A DNA stretch of 55,284 nt from JAQIBY01 sp034721855 (GCA_034721855.1 JAYENB010000159.1:1-55284), one strand, 5' to 3'; counted from the stretch's first letter, positions 17,579 to 26,710 are shown. The notes: generated by a model from the sequence alone, not told the origin. A program made the numbers and translations.

Positions 17579-18175
17579 ATGGCAAGAATTGGGCGACAAA
17601 TACCACATTTCAAAGAAATAGACATTAACAGTATCAAAGCAAATTTTTCTGATGACAAAAGGTACAGGTACACATTAGAAATGCATTACAGGCCTTCTCT
17701 TTTAAGACAAAATCCTCATGAACATGTATGTGTTATTTTGAAAAATCCAAGTTCTGCGGATGCTAAAAAAGCAGATGCTACCATACGAAAAGTAGAAACT
17801 TATGTGTATAAGCATTTTGTTTCAGCAGCAAAACTCAGCATCCTGAATATTTTTGCAATCAGGGCAACTGATGCCAGCGAAGTAAATCAACTTTTAAGTC
17901 AATACGGAAAAGCTTTTATTGTCGGTCCTGAAAATGACAATACAATACAAAGCACAATAGAAAAAGCTGATCATATTATTTGTGCATGGGGTAACAACAG
18001 TGGCATCAATGCAAGCTATTATCAATCCAGAATAAATGAGATGAAAACCCTGATCAGTCAGCAAAACAAAAAAGCACATTGTGTAAATGGAGCAAAACCA
18101 ACCAACCAACCTCTTCATGGATTGATGTGGGGATTTGGTTATCATCTGACACAATTTTCAACTGAAGTAAGATAA
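17579..18175 (+). CDS. DUF1643 domain protein
   Basis: The protein has 198 residues, no signal peptide and no membrane segment. The sequence CVILKNPSSADAKKADATIRK with later ILNIFAIRATD, ADHIICAWGNN and PTNQPLHGLMW fits the DUF1643 family, widespread and of unknown function, often found near mobile or defence genes. It is divergent from rlmD with about 50 bp between starts. Nothing in the sequence identifies an activity. The GAKPTNQPLHG segment is the most conserved-looking part. Confidence 0.85.
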   Translation: MARIGRQIPHFKEIDINSIKANFSDDKRYRYTLEMHYRPSLLRQNPHEHVCVILKNPSSADAKKADATIRKVETYVYKHFVSAAKLSILNIFAIRATDASEVNQLLSQYGKAFIVGPENDNTIQSTIEKADHIICAWGNNSGINASYYQSRINEMKTLISQQNKKAHCVNGAKPTNQPLHGLMWGFGYHLTQFSTEVR

Positions 18176-18359
18176 TATCTGTTTCCTTATGGCGTTTCAT
18201 ATAGGGAAAAGCTTGTTGATAGGTTTATAATACATTGTTGATAATCATAACCTAAGACATTCAAAACAGACTGTTGATAAAATGATTGCAAATTATATTT
18301 AATAAAAACAATATTTGATTTATATTTGTACATTGAAAGCAGAATAAAAGAAACATATT
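18176..18359 (+). promoter_or_regulatory. Upstream region of the small lipoprotein: TGTTGATA motifs and TATATTTG promoter
   Basis: The -7 element TATATTTG is at 18321-18328, 31 nt before the ATG at 18360. Upstream, TGTTGATA occurs three times (about 18213, 18236 and 18273). The last two read TTATCAACA on the minus strand, one base from the DnaA box. These may be regulatory sites for the small lipoprotein gene; no regulator can be named. Confidence 0.4.
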
Positions 18360-18503
18360 ATGAAAAAAGCAGCAGTATTATTACTGATCATCGCATCACT
18401 CGCGGTACTACTGGTATCCTGTGGGAGTACTGAGAATTGTCCTGCATACAGTGGGTCAGGAAATACAACCTTGGAAGATCAATCTGGAAACAAACGTGCG
18501 TAA
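18360..18503 (+). CDS. Small lipoprotein (47 aa)
   Basis: ATG at 18360 encodes 47 residues: a lysine pair, a strongly hydrophobic stretch (AAVLLLIIASLAVLLVSC) with lipobox LVSC, then about 25 mostly polar residues (GSTENC, later GNTTLEDQ) and TAA. It is preceded by an exact TAnnTTTG promoter at a sensible distance, which supports expression. The size and composition recall small Bacteroidota lipoproteins of unknown role. There is a second Cys six residues after the lipobox Cys. No homologue is recognised. It is followed by a 129-bp inverted repeat that could end the transcript. Confidence 0.65.
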   Translation: MKKAAVLLLIIASLAVLLVSCGSTENCPAYSGSGNTTLEDQSGNKRA

Positions 18504-18524
18504 GTAGTGCTTGTCAATAGAGTC

Positions 18525-18653
18525 AGTGTCTAATTCATAATGTTCGAGTTCAAGGCTTGCGAAGTATTTAAAACCAAGGAATCCCGATTGCTATCGGGAT
18601 GACTGTTTTAAATACGAGCGTAACGCAGAAATCGGACATTATGGACAGACACT
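18525..18653. repeat. Long nested inverted repeat (129 bp)
   Basis: Outer arms AGTGTCT and AGACACT, then CATAATGT and ACATTATG, then TATTTAAAAC and GTTTTAAATA flank an inner hairpin ATCCCGAT-TGCT-ATCGGGAT. The whole folds into one long imperfect hairpin. It lies between the 47-aa lipoprotein and an outer-membrane protein gene. MITE-like or a terminator; a second small hairpin TAAGTTTA-ACAG-TAAACTTA follows at 18656-18675. Confidence 0.65.
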
Positions 18654-18717
18654 AAGTAAGTTTAACAGTAAACTTAGTAGCAATCCGTTTTTGATAGAAT
18701 AAGTGAATATTTATGGA

Positions 18718-19524
18718 ATGATTAAATATTTTAAAATACTGATATTCATTTGCTTACCTTTATTCGCATATTCACAGGGTGAGATAATTCAACAAAAAGA
18801 ACTCAATTATTACAATACACATTCATTTGCTGGAAAATTAATATCAAGCGGCTGGGGAATAGACTATCGCTTTGGGTGGAGATATACAAACAAAACAAGG
18901 GGTTTTCTTGAAACCGATTTCAGTTATGTAAAAGACCCTAAAGAAATCAAAGTGTATAATCCGTATTTTGACAATCAAAAAAAGTTTGTTTATGGAAAAG
19001 TGAATAATGTATTCAGTCTTCAGATTGGAACAGGCATTAAAAAAGAAATTTTCAGCAAACAGGATAAAAATTCCATTTCCATATCTTATCAAATATCAGG
19101 GGGCCCTGTACTGGCTTTCGAAAAACCTATTTATTACCAGGTGGTGGATAGCTCTGAAATCATCGGAAATAAACAAATCTTTTACACCAGCCCGCAAAAA
19201 TTCAGTCTAAATCACCATAATCCCATTGATATCGTATCCAGAGAATCTTTTTTCAAAGGGATTGGGGAAACCAAGCTTACCCCTGGAGCCTACCTGAAAG
19301 GGTCAATGAATTTTGAATTCAGCAATGACAGATACAAAATAAATGCCATTGAAATTGGAGCTTATACAGAAATTTTTCCAAAAAAGATAACTATCCTGTC
19401 TGAACATGAAAAACAAATTTTCCTTGCTTTGTATTGCTCATATCGTTTTGGTTATAAGTACAGTACATTAATTTCCAGGGATGCAAGAAAATTTTTCAGG
19501 AAACAGGAAAAACAAAACAATTGA
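18718..19524 (+). CDS. Predicted outer-membrane beta-barrel protein
   Basis: From ATG 18718 a signal peptide (IKYFKILIFICLPLFAYSQ) leads to about 250 residues with alternating hydrophobic/polar strands and aromatic girdles (GWGIDYRFGWRY, FSLQIGTGIKK, ISISYQISGG, IFLALYCSYRFGYKY), as expected for an 8-12-strand porin-like barrel. No family motif is recognised. A start at 18703 would add five residues. The protein ends in a basic tail (FFRKQEKQNN) instead of the C-terminal aromatic residue typical of barrels. It is followed about 110 bp later by a T9SS cargo gene on the same strand; no link is known. Confidence 0.6.
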   Translation: MIKYFKILIFICLPLFAYSQGEIIQQKELNYYNTHSFAGKLISSGWGIDYRFGWRYTNKTRGFLETDFSYVKDPKEIKVYNPYFDNQKKFVYGKVNNVFSLQIGTGIKKEIFSKQDKNSISISYQISGGPVLAFEKPIYYQVVDSSEIIGNKQIFYTSPQKFSLNHHNPIDIVSRESFFKGIGETKLTPGAYLKGSMNFEFSNDRYKINAIEIGAYTEIFPKKITILSEHEKQIFLALYCSYRFGYKYSTLISRDARKFFRKQEKQNN

Positions 19525-19633
19525 TAAATCGCAACTCAATAATAAAATAAATTTGGATTTCTAATCTTTAGTAATTATATTAGTGCCTTATTAATTTGTG
19601 TTGGCAACAACTAATGAAACAAAAGTTAAAATT

Positions 19634-22555
19634 ATGAAAATGAAGAACTTATTTAAAATTACAACCGTGGTTGTTCTGTCGGGAACTATAATTGGTCTTT
19701 TCTTTTTTAACACCAACGAGGAAAAAAGACACTATATACCCCAGGAAAACAACCCTGTCTATGAATCCGGATTTAAAGGAGCTGCAAAGTGGATCCACGA
19801 GCGGAGAGCAAACCAGGAAACCGGAACTGTTGATATAAAAGATATCAGAAGAGCACATGCACAAATCACCGCATTGCAAAAGAAAAAATCAGGTTTAGAT
19901 TTATCATGGAAAGACGTTGGACCTACCAACATTGGTGGACGTACACGTGCTATTGTAGTTGATAAAAACAATCCTGACATTATGTATGCAGGTGGTGTAA
20001 GCGGTGGGTTATGGATGTCCACAACTGCAGGTCTTTCATGGGAACAAATCCATTATGAAGGAAGTGAATACACAAGTGATTTCCCCAACCTTGCCATTGC
20101 AAGCATGTGTCAGGCTGCTAACGGAGATATTTACTTCGGTACCGGCGAAGGCCATTACAAACCTTACCCTGCAGGCACTGGTAAACGTGGCCTTAAAGGG
20201 GCAGGAATATGGAAATCTACCGATGGTGAAACGTTTACACACCTTGAATCAACTTTTGACACAGAAGATGCACAGGATGCATTTTCCTATGTAAACAAAC
20301 TGGCAGCCGATCCTAACAATGCCAATCGTATTTTTGCAGCCACAAAGGGAGGACTGCGCTTAACTGAAGATGGAGGACAAACTTGGTCCAACCCGGTAGA
20401 AAATATTGCCGGCGGACCGCTGGGAGGTTTTGCAGGAGATGTAAAAATAAGCTCTAATGGAAATATTGTTATTGCAAATATTGGTAACGATGCCTATGTT
20501 TCTCATGACGGAGGAGCTCAGGGTACTTATGAAAAAGTTTCTGGCACTGAAGACAACCAAATATCCGCTGCAGCTCGCTTAGAATTTGATATCGCACCAA
20601 CAAATCCCAATTACATTTATTGTCAGGCCTCCAAAGGAGGTGGTTCTTTGTTAAACATATACCGCTCTACTGATGGTGGTTTGAATTGGGAAATTATCGG
20701 ACAAGGAGGCAGTACAGCTTTTAACCCCCTTGGTGACCAGGGAACATTTGATAACGTTATAGCAGTATTTCCGGATAATGAAGATGAAATAATAGTAGGT
20801 GGACAACTTAACGTATGGAAATGGCAACATGGAGGAAATTGGACCATTAAATCTTCAAGTTACGTAGAAGAAACCAGTACTTATTATGTGCATGCTGATC
20901 AACACGCCATTACTTTCCATCCCAACAACCCGGACATTGTATATATAGGTTGTGACGGCGGAATTTACCGTTCCCTTGACAGAGGTAATACCTGGGAGAG
21001 TTTGAATAAAAACTACAACATTACACAGTTCTATGCAATCGGACACGGCCCTGATGGTAGTATAATCGGAGGAACACAAGACAATGGAAGCCTTCTTTAT
21101 GATCCAGATCAAATCATTACAGATGGCACTGCATACCCCTACTATGAAGTTAGTGGCGGTGATGGAGGCTACGCAGCTATCTCACAAATAAAACCAAACA
21201 TCATCTTCTCAACAGTATATTATGGTAGTTTATACCGGTCCGAGGAACAAGGAGAAGATGCTACAATGTTTCCCTTCTATGACGGAAGAGTTACCTCCGA
21301 ATATACTGTCGGAGAACAAGGCGAAGCTAACTTTGTTACGCCGATAGCGTTATGGGAATCATTTTATGATGTCAACTCCAAAGATTCTGTGGAATTTGTT
21401 TTGTCATCCAATACCCCAATGAATACAACCGTTCAGGTTCCAAGTGAAACATCTTCTGACCTGAATATGACATGGACAGCCGATCAATTTTATATGGAAG
21501 GTGATACCATCAGCATTCCGGACAGATATCAGGCGGCTCTTGCTGTAGGTTTTAATGGAACTGTATTTGTTACCCGTGAACCTCTTAATTTCAAGGAAGA
21601 CCCTGCTCCATGGTTCCCTGTTGCATATAATGTCGGGATGGTTGAAACCATGGAATGGGATGCAAAAGGAGAAAATTTATTTGTCGCCAACAATAATGGA
21701 AGCCTTTACAGAATTTCCGGCTTTGAAAACGCTTACGCCGATTCTTTATTGGATGCTGACCACACCTCATTTGCATTAACCAAAACACGCATTGCCAATT
21801 TCCCGAACAGGTATATCACAGGTATTGCTGTTGATCCTTCTGATGCAAATAAGGTAGTAGTCACTTTAGGACAATTTGGAAACCCATCTAATATTTATTA
21901 CTCAACAGAAGCATTAACAGCAGATGAAACAAGCTCATCAGGCACGTTTGAAGACAAGCAGGGAGACCTGCCTCAAATGCCCCTGTACGATGCAATTATT
22001 GTGTGGGATAACGGCAACAGGGTAATAGTTGGAAGTGAATATGGTATATTTGCTACCAACTTCATTGGCGCTATAACACCAAGCTGGACAGATGAAACCA
22101 ATGGTGCAGATTATACAGCAGTCTATGACATGACACAGCAAATTTTCCCCAATGGTTACAACCATGATCTTAAACAATTTACTCCCGTCAAAAATCATGG
22201 TCATATCTGGGCAGGCACACATGGTCGTGGTATTTTCTTGTGTGATAAATTTGAAGGGCCTGTTGGAATTGAACCAGGTGAAGAATTGGCAAATCAAACA
22301 GATTCAAAACTGAATATTTACCCCAATCCGGCATCCAATATCCTGAACGCTGAATTTAGTTTGGATTCACCCGGGAATGTAACATTGAAAGTCTATGACA
22401 TCAATGGCAGATTGATGAAACAGCGACAATTCAATGGTTTACTCAAAGGCCATCATAACAAATCCATAAATGTAAGCAACCTCAGCAGAGGTACATATAT
22501 TATACATATAGATGATGGAAATCATGTTGAAACATCACGCCTGGTTGTAAACTAA
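19634..22555 (+). CDS. Secreted BNR/sialidase-like repeat protein with T9SS sorting domain
   Basis: The product has 973 residues. The N-terminus has a lysine start and one hydrophobic helix (about 10-25). The body holds many BNR/Asp-box repeats (STDGGLNWE, SLDRGNTWE, LTEDGGQTW, STTAGLSWEQ) forming one or two beta-propellers like those of VPS10/sortilin-type and photosystem-stability-factor-like proteins. The last about 75 residues are a T9SS type A sorting domain (LNIYPNPASNILNAEF… VYDINGRLM… GTYIIHIDDG). It should therefore be exported by the Por system and anchored or released at the surface. Catalytic sialidase residues are not evident, so a binding or adhesive role is more likely. Start 19634 is preferred over 19598 because it directly precedes the signal. 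Confidence 0.85.
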   Translation: MKMKNLFKITTVVVLSGTIIGLFFFNTNEEKRHYIPQENNPVYESGFKGAAKWIHERRANQETGTVDIKDIRRAHAQITALQKKKSGLDLSWKDVGPTNIGGRTRAIVVDKNNPDIMYAGGVSGGLWMSTTAGLSWEQIHYEGSEYTSDFPNLAIASMCQAANGDIYFGTGEGHYKPYPAGTGKRGLKGAGIWKSTDGETFTHLESTFDTEDAQDAFSYVNKLAADPNNANRIFAATKGGLRLTEDGGQTWSNPVENIAGGPLGGFAGDVKISSNGNIVIANIGNDAYVSHDGGAQGTYEKVSGTEDNQISAAARLEFDIAPTNPNYIYCQASKGGGSLLNIYRSTDGGLNWEIIGQGGSTAFNPLGDQGTFDNVIAVFPDNEDEIIVGGQLNVWKWQHGGNWTIKSSSYVEETSTYYVHADQHAITFHPNNPDIVYIGCDGGIYRSLDRGNTWESLNKNYNITQFYAIGHGPDGSIIGGTQDNGSLLYDPDQIITDGTAYPYYEVSGGDGGYAAISQIKPNIIFSTVYYGSLYRSEEQGEDATMFPFYDGRVTSEYTVGEQGEANFVTPIALWESFYDVNSKDSVEFVLSSNTPMNTTVQVPSETSSDLNMTWTADQFYMEGDTISIPDRYQAALAVGFNGTVFVTREPLNFKEDPAPWFPVAYNVGMVETMEWDAKGENLFVANNNGSLYRISGFENAYADSLLDADHTSFALTKTRIANFPNRYITGIAVDPSDANKVVVTLGQFGNPSNIYYSTEALTADETSSSGTFEDKQGDLPQMPLYDAIIVWDNGNRVIVGSEYGIFATNFIGAITPSWTDETNGADYTAVYDMTQQIFPNGYNHDLKQFTPVKNHGHIWAGTHGRGIFLCDKFEGPVGIEPGEELANQTDSKLNIYPNPASNILNAEFSLDSPGNVTLKVYDINGRLMKQRQFNGLLKGHHNKSINVSNLSRGTYIIHIDDGNHVETSRLVVN

Positions 22556-22651
22556 TGGAGTAATGACATACTTAACCCGGATAAACCGGAAAACTCAAAA
22601 ACTTTGAATTTTCTGCCAAAAATTACATGAATATTATTGATAAGATACTAA

Positions 22652-22690
22652 AAGGCTTTGCTAATTAGCAAGGCCTTTATTATTTTTGCA
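22652..22690 (+). terminator. Terminator hairpin merged with gapA promoter
   Basis: AAGGCTTTGCTAATTAGCAA… with GGCCTT forms a near-perfect 26-bp palindrome (22652-22677) followed by a T-rich tract, a good rho-independent terminator for the upstream T9SS cargo gene. The T-rich tract itself contains TATTTTTG (22681-22688), an exact -7 element for gapA. One DNA segment thus appears to end one transcript and start the next. Confidence 0.6.
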
Positions 22691-22721
22691 CTTATTAATA
22701 ATCATATAAAAATTAAATACT

Positions 22722-23726
22722 ATGTCAAAAATAAATGTAGCTATTAACGGATTCGGTCGTATTGGCCGAAGTGCTTTTAAAATTGCCCTTGAAAGGGACA
22801 ATATGAATATTATTGGAATCAACGATCTGACGGATACCAAAACATTAGCCAACCTGTTAAAATATGATTCAACACAGGGTACTTATAACAAAACAGTGTC
22901 ATATACCGATTCATATCTCGTGGTAGATGGTCTTGAAATTCCTGTCCATGCAGAAAAATCACCTGCATCAATTCCCTGGAAGACAACTCCTGAGGTGGTG
23001 ATTGAATCTACTGGGATATTCAGAAAACGTGAAGATGCCAAAGGTGGATACGGTGATCACCTGAAAAACGGAGCAAAAAAGGTTATTCTGACTGTTCCGG
23101 CTAAAGATAAAATTGATGCCATGATTGTACTTGGGGTAAACGATGAGGTTCTAAAACCTGAACATACATGTGTTTCCAATGCATCATGCACAACAAACTG
23201 CCTGGCTCCCGTTGTCAAAGTACTGCACGACAATTTTGGCATCAAGCAGGGGCTAATGACCACCATTCATTCTTACACCAACGATCAGGTTACCCTGGAT
23301 TCACCTCACAAGGACTTACGACGTGGCAGAGCTGCTGCTGTCTCTCAAATACCAACCACAACAGGTGCAGCCATTGCAGTTGGAAAAGTGATTCCTGAAC
23401 TGAACGGCAGATTAGATGGCATGGCCGTTCGTGTTCCCACACCAAACGGTTCACTGATTGATTTTACAGCCTCACTGAACACAAAAACAAGCAAAGAAGA
23501 GATAAATAACGCATTTAAAGAAGCAGCTAAAAATCACATGAAAGGCATATTACAATACACAACTGATCCATTGGTTTCTGTTGATATCATCGGAAATCCA
23601 CATTCATCCGTTTTTGATTCTTCATTAACTATGGTAAATGACAATATGGTAAAAGTTATCAGTTGGTATGATAATGAATGGGCATATTCAACACGTGTTG
23701 TTGACTTGATTGAAAGATTGGGTTAA
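22722..23726 (+). CDS. gapA: Glyceraldehyde-3-phosphate dehydrogenase
   Basis: This central glycolytic enzyme oxidises glyceraldehyde 3-phosphate with phosphate and NAD+. It has 334 residues, full length. The Rossmann motif NGFGRIGR is at about 9-16; Asp at about 35 in GINDLTD indicates NAD specificity. Catalytic Cys156 lies in SNASCTTNC and His183 in TTIHSYTNDQ. The C-terminal WYDNEWAYSTRV is intact. It has its own TATTTTTG promoter and a rho-independent terminator just after the stop. The stop codon lies within TTAAAGGAACTTCTATTAATT, which resembles one end of the TTAA element at 36.5 kb. Confidence 0.97.
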   Translation: MSKINVAINGFGRIGRSAFKIALERDNMNIIGINDLTDTKTLANLLKYDSTQGTYNKTVSYTDSYLVVDGLEIPVHAEKSPASIPWKTTPEVVIESTGIFRKREDAKGGYGDHLKNGAKKVILTVPAKDKIDAMIVLGVNDEVLKPEHTCVSNASCTTNCLAPVVKVLHDNFGIKQGLMTTIHSYTNDQVTLDSPHKDLRRGRAAAVSQIPTTTGAAIAVGKVIPELNGRLDGMAVRVPTPNGSLIDFTASLNTKTSKEEINNAFKEAAKNHMKGILQYTTDPLVSVDIIGNPHSSVFDSSLTMVNDNMVKVISWYDNEWAYSTRVVDLIERLG

Positions 23727-23753
23727 AGGAACTTCTATTAATTTCATAGATAA

Positions 23754-23786
23754 TACCGTCTTGTTCTCAGCAGGGCGGTTTTTTTA
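23754..23786 (+). terminator. gapA terminator
   Basis: ACCGTC (23755-23760) pairs with GGCGGT (23774-23779) around a GC-poor loop and is followed by seven T residues. It lies 28 nt after the gapA stop and also at the 3' end of the convergent permease gene. Confidence 0.75.
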
Positions 23787-25034
23787 TTCATACCTGAGGG
23801 CTTCAATGGCATCAAGACGTGAGGCTTTCACAGCCGGGAAATAACCGGATACTACCCCCACAACAAAACACAAGAGGACACCTGAAATCACCCATCCCCA
23901 CGGGACAATAAAACCACCCCCTGTGATAAGGGCAACACCATTTCCAGCCAGGATTCCAAACACAATGCCTAAAACACCTCCTAGCTGACCAATGAAAACC
24001 GACTCAAATAAAAACTGTTGTTTGATTGTGGAAGCTTTCGCCCCCAGCGCTTTCCTGACACCAATTTCCCGTGTTCTTTCTGCCACAGAAACCAACATAA
24101 TATTCATCAACCCTATACCTGCTCCTATTAGTGTAATCAGACCAATAATTGTTGCGCCAATGGTTACCACACTAATGTTTTCCAGCATCATATTTGACAC
24201 ACGGTCAGCACTGCGAATACGAAAATCATTCTCATCGTATAATGTCAATCTACGGATACGCCTGAAAATCCCTTCGGCTTCATTTTTAGCAAGCTCCAGA
24301 TCATCAGGATCCAAAGGCATGATGGTAATGCGGTATGAATAATCATAATATCCGGCAAAAGTTTTTCTCATGTTGGAAATGGGAATCAGGCAAAATTTAT
24401 CACCGGTGCCTCCAAAACTCGTTCCCTGTGATTTGAGCACACCCAGGACAGAGTAAGTAGCATTTCCAACCTGAATTTTTTTCCCAACGGGATTTTCATT
24501 CCCTGTAAATAATTCCGAAGCTATTGCTGATCCAATGATAACAAAAGGCACATTGCTCTGTGCTTCCTGCTGTGTAAAATTTCTTCCCCTTGCCAATTCA
24601 TAGTTAGATACAGCCAGGTAATTTTCATCCACACCAGTTACTTCAATATTTGGGTTGGTTTTTTCCGATTTGTATTTACAGGTAGCTACCCCTGTGGCTT
24701 CACAATTGACGGAGACTTTAGCCGGAAAATTAAAAGCCTCTTTAAACTGCATGGCATCATTAAAAGAAATATTTTTGATATCCTGTTTTCTCCGGTTTCC
24801 CCCCCCACCTTTTACATGCCGGCGCATTTTTACCAGGGTGAAAGTATTGGCTCCCATGTTGGAAAATTCACTACTAATGGAGTTTTTGATTGATTCAACG
24901 GCTGTCAGAATACCCACCAGCGCTGTAATCCCAAATGCAATGATCAAAACGGTCAGGATGGTCCGTAATAAATTGGTACGTATGGATACCAATGCAATTT
25001 TTATGTTTTCAGAAAAAAGCCGGCCTATTTTCAT
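23784..25034 (-). CDS. MacB/FtsX-family ABC transporter permease
   Basis: This is an inner-membrane permease of 416 residues. A first helix near residues 20-42 is followed by a large periplasmic MacB_PCD domain (about 45-270). A C-terminal FtsX domain has three helices and the family motif TREIGVRKALGAK. Such proteins work as dimers with an ATPase (MacB/LolCDE type) to move lipoproteins, peptides or drugs across or out of the envelope. No ATP-binding gene is adjacent in the window, so it is an orphan here; the partner may be elsewhere. ATG 25034 (MKIGRLFSENI) is chosen because the longer frame adds an unlikely hydrophobic lead. Confidence 0.9.
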   Translation of the reverse strand: MKIGRLFSENIKIALVSIRTNLLRTILTVLIIAFGITALVGILTAVESIKNSISSEFSNMGANTFTLVKMRRHVKGGGGNRRKQDIKNISFNDAMQFKEAFNFPAKVSVNCEATGVATCKYKSEKTNPNIEVTGVDENYLAVSNYELARGRNFTQQEAQSNVPFVIIGSAIASELFTGNENPVGKKIQVGNATYSVLGVLKSQGTSFGGTGDKFCLIPISNMRKTFAGYYDYSYRITIMPLDPDDLELAKNEAEGIFRRIRRLTLYDENDFRIRSADRVSNMMLENISVVTIGATIIGLITLIGAGIGLMNIMLVSVAERTREIGVRKALGAKASTIKQQFLFESVFIGQLGGVLGIVFGILAGNGVALITGGGFIVPWGWVISGVLLCFVVGVVSGYFPAVKASRLDAIEALRYE

Positions 25035-25110
25035 TTTATAACTAAATCTTTTTCTTAAAAATAAACAAAACGATAAAAATATTTCTAAAATTATGACAAG
25101 ATAACACAAA

Positions 25111-25254
25111 ATGAAGAAATTTTACATAATTTTTATTTTTTTGATTGCTGGTTTTACTGGTTTAGCCCAAACAGGCACAATCAAAGGCAGGATTTTTGAT
25201 AAAACAAACAACGAACCACTCCCTTTTTCCAATATATATATAGGTTCAGTCTAA
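25111..25254 (+). pseudogene. Truncated TonB-dependent receptor, N-terminal fragment
   Basis: The frame encodes 47 residues: a signal peptide (KKFYIIFIFLIAGFTGLAQ) followed by GTIKGRIFDKTNNEPLPF and SNIYI, which is the start of the carboxypeptidase-regulatory-like domain found at the N-terminus of Bacteroidota TonB-dependent receptors. Such proteins normally exceed 700 residues. Here the frame runs into GTCTAAAAAGTC, the end motif of the repeat at 12.25 kb, and stops. The rest of the gene is absent. A MITE-mediated deletion is the simplest reading. Confidence 0.75.
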
Positions 25255-25296
25255 AAAGTCAAAATAACAAAATTTACATGGTTTTACATACCTTTG
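25243..25296 (+). repeat. Solo end of the GTCTAAAAAGT element, carrying a TACCTTTG promoter
   Basis: From TTCAGTCTAAAAAGT onward about 40 bp match the right end (minus strand) of the 12.25-12.53 kb element with few differences (AAAATAA, then AAATTTACAT, then TTTT). The match ends next to TACCTTTG (25289-25296), an exact -7 element for the flippase gene. The repeat end thus lies directly upstream of, and may supply part of, a new promoter. Confidence 0.55.
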
Positions 25297-25321
25297 CATG
25301 AGAATTTACGTTTTTAACAAA

Positions 25322-26710
25322 ATGCAATTAAAATCTTTCATAAAAAAAGACTTAAACCTGGTTGAACTTTTTAAAGGCGGCGCCATTGCCCTGTTTTTTA
25401 AATTTGCATCAGTCATCATCGGGTATTTCTTTTTCTGGTACCTGGCACAATTAGTGGGAGCCGAAGGGGTCGGGGTATTTTCCACCGGCTGGACAATCCT
25501 GATGATTGGAACCGTGTTCGGTAAATTGGGATTTGACACATCCATTGTCAAATTCCTTGCCGAAAGCATGGGAAAACAACACACTCATCATATAAAACCG
25601 ATTTACAAACATTGTATTCTGATTGTCCTGGCAAGCAGCACGCTGGTAGCTATTATTTTAGTGGCAACGGCTTTACCCATAAGTCAATTGTTTTTTAAAA
25701 ACACAGACTATGCAAGCCTTATCAGAATTGTTGGGATTTCAGTCATCCCATTGAGTTTAATGAATTACAATGCAGAAAGCATGAAAGGATTGAAAAAAAT
25801 CACGGCATTTTCACTTTTTCAAAATGGCAGCATATATGTTCTTACCTTACTCATTATTTGGATTTTTAGCTTTCATTCCGTTGATAACACAACAAGCATA
25901 TACAGTTTATTGCTTGCTATCATTGTTTTATTAATCATTAGCTTTTGGGCTTTTCAATACTATCTAAAACGCATACCACGTCCCCAAACAGAAAAGCCAA
26001 AATACAAATTCGAGCTAAAAAGCATCCTCAATATTACTTTACCAATGATGCTAACCAACTCACTATTTCTTATCATGAGCTGGATGGACATTCTGATGCT
26101 TTCAGCGTTTAAAACGCAGGCTGATGTCGGTATTTATAATACAGCCTTGAAAATTGCGGCATGTATCAGCATTACACTTGTAGCAATAAGCAGTATTGCT
26201 GCTCCTAAAATTGCTGAATTACACGGGCGAAATGACACGAAAGGCTTTAGACGATTTGTGAAACAAACCAGCTTTTTAAATTTCAGCATCTCTTTACCAA
26301 TTTTTTTGGTCATTATCCTTTTTCCTGGATTTTTACTTGGTATTTTTGGACAGGAATTTACTACCGGGGCTTCTACACTGATAATACTTGCCATCGGCCA
26401 GGTATTTGGCGCATTTTCAGGAGCAACAATTCACATTTTGAACATGACCGGATATGAAAAAATATCCCGGAATATTTTGTTATCAACCGCCACAATTAAT
26501 CTCATCCTGAACTACATACTGGTTCCAAGATATGGCATGACAGGCGCTGCTATTGCAACCAGTATCTCAACTATTTTGTGGAATTTATTGTCTGAAATTG
26601 TCATATATCAAAAATTCAGGTTCCTTACTTATCCTCTTATTTCTTTAAAAAAAGCAATGGGAATAAAAAATGACATAATGAAACCCCCATCTCAAGAAAA
26701 ACAGTCATGA
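25322..26710 (+). CDS. Polysaccharide flippase, Wzx/MATE-like (MOP superfamily)
   Basis: The protein is an integral membrane protein of about 462 residues with 12-14 predicted helices. The start LFKGGAIALFFKFASVIIGY and the repeated GFDTSIVKFLAE and MLTNSLFLIMSWMDILML segments are typical of lipid-linked oligosaccharide flippases in the polysaccharide biosynthesis family. It would move an undecaprenyl-linked glycan across the inner membrane, but no glycosyltransferases are adjacent. ATG 25298 is also in frame, but it lies 1 nt after the -7 element, so 25322 (MQLKSF) is preferred. It ends in an ATGA overlap with the next gene. Confidence 0.88.
   Translation: MQLKSFIKKDLNLVELFKGGAIALFFKFASVIIGYFFFWYLAQLVGAEGVGVFSTGWTILMIGTVFGKLGFDTSIVKFLAESMGKQHTHHIKPIYKHCILIVLASSTLVAIILVATALPISQLFFKNTDYASLIRIVGISVIPLSLMNYNAESMKGLKKITAFSLFQNGSIYVLTLLIIWIFSFHSVDNTTSIYSLLLAIIVLLIISFWAFQYYLKRIPRPQTEKPKYKFELKSILNITLPMMLTNSLFLIMSWMDILMLSAFKTQADVGIYNTALKIAACISITLVAISSIAAPKIAELHGRNDTKGFRRFVKQTSFLNFSISLPIFLVIILFPGFLLGIFGQEFTTGASTLIILAIGQVFGAFSGATIHILNMTGYEKISRNILLSTATINLILNYILVPRYGMTGAAIATSISTILWNLLSEIVIYQKFRFLTYPLISLKKAMGIKNDIMKPPSQEKQS

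Noticed and set aside
18205..18290. Replication origin from DnaA-box-like motifs
   Set aside because: Motifs are imperfect and few, and no dnaA, dnaN, gidA or AT-rich unwinding pattern is nearby.
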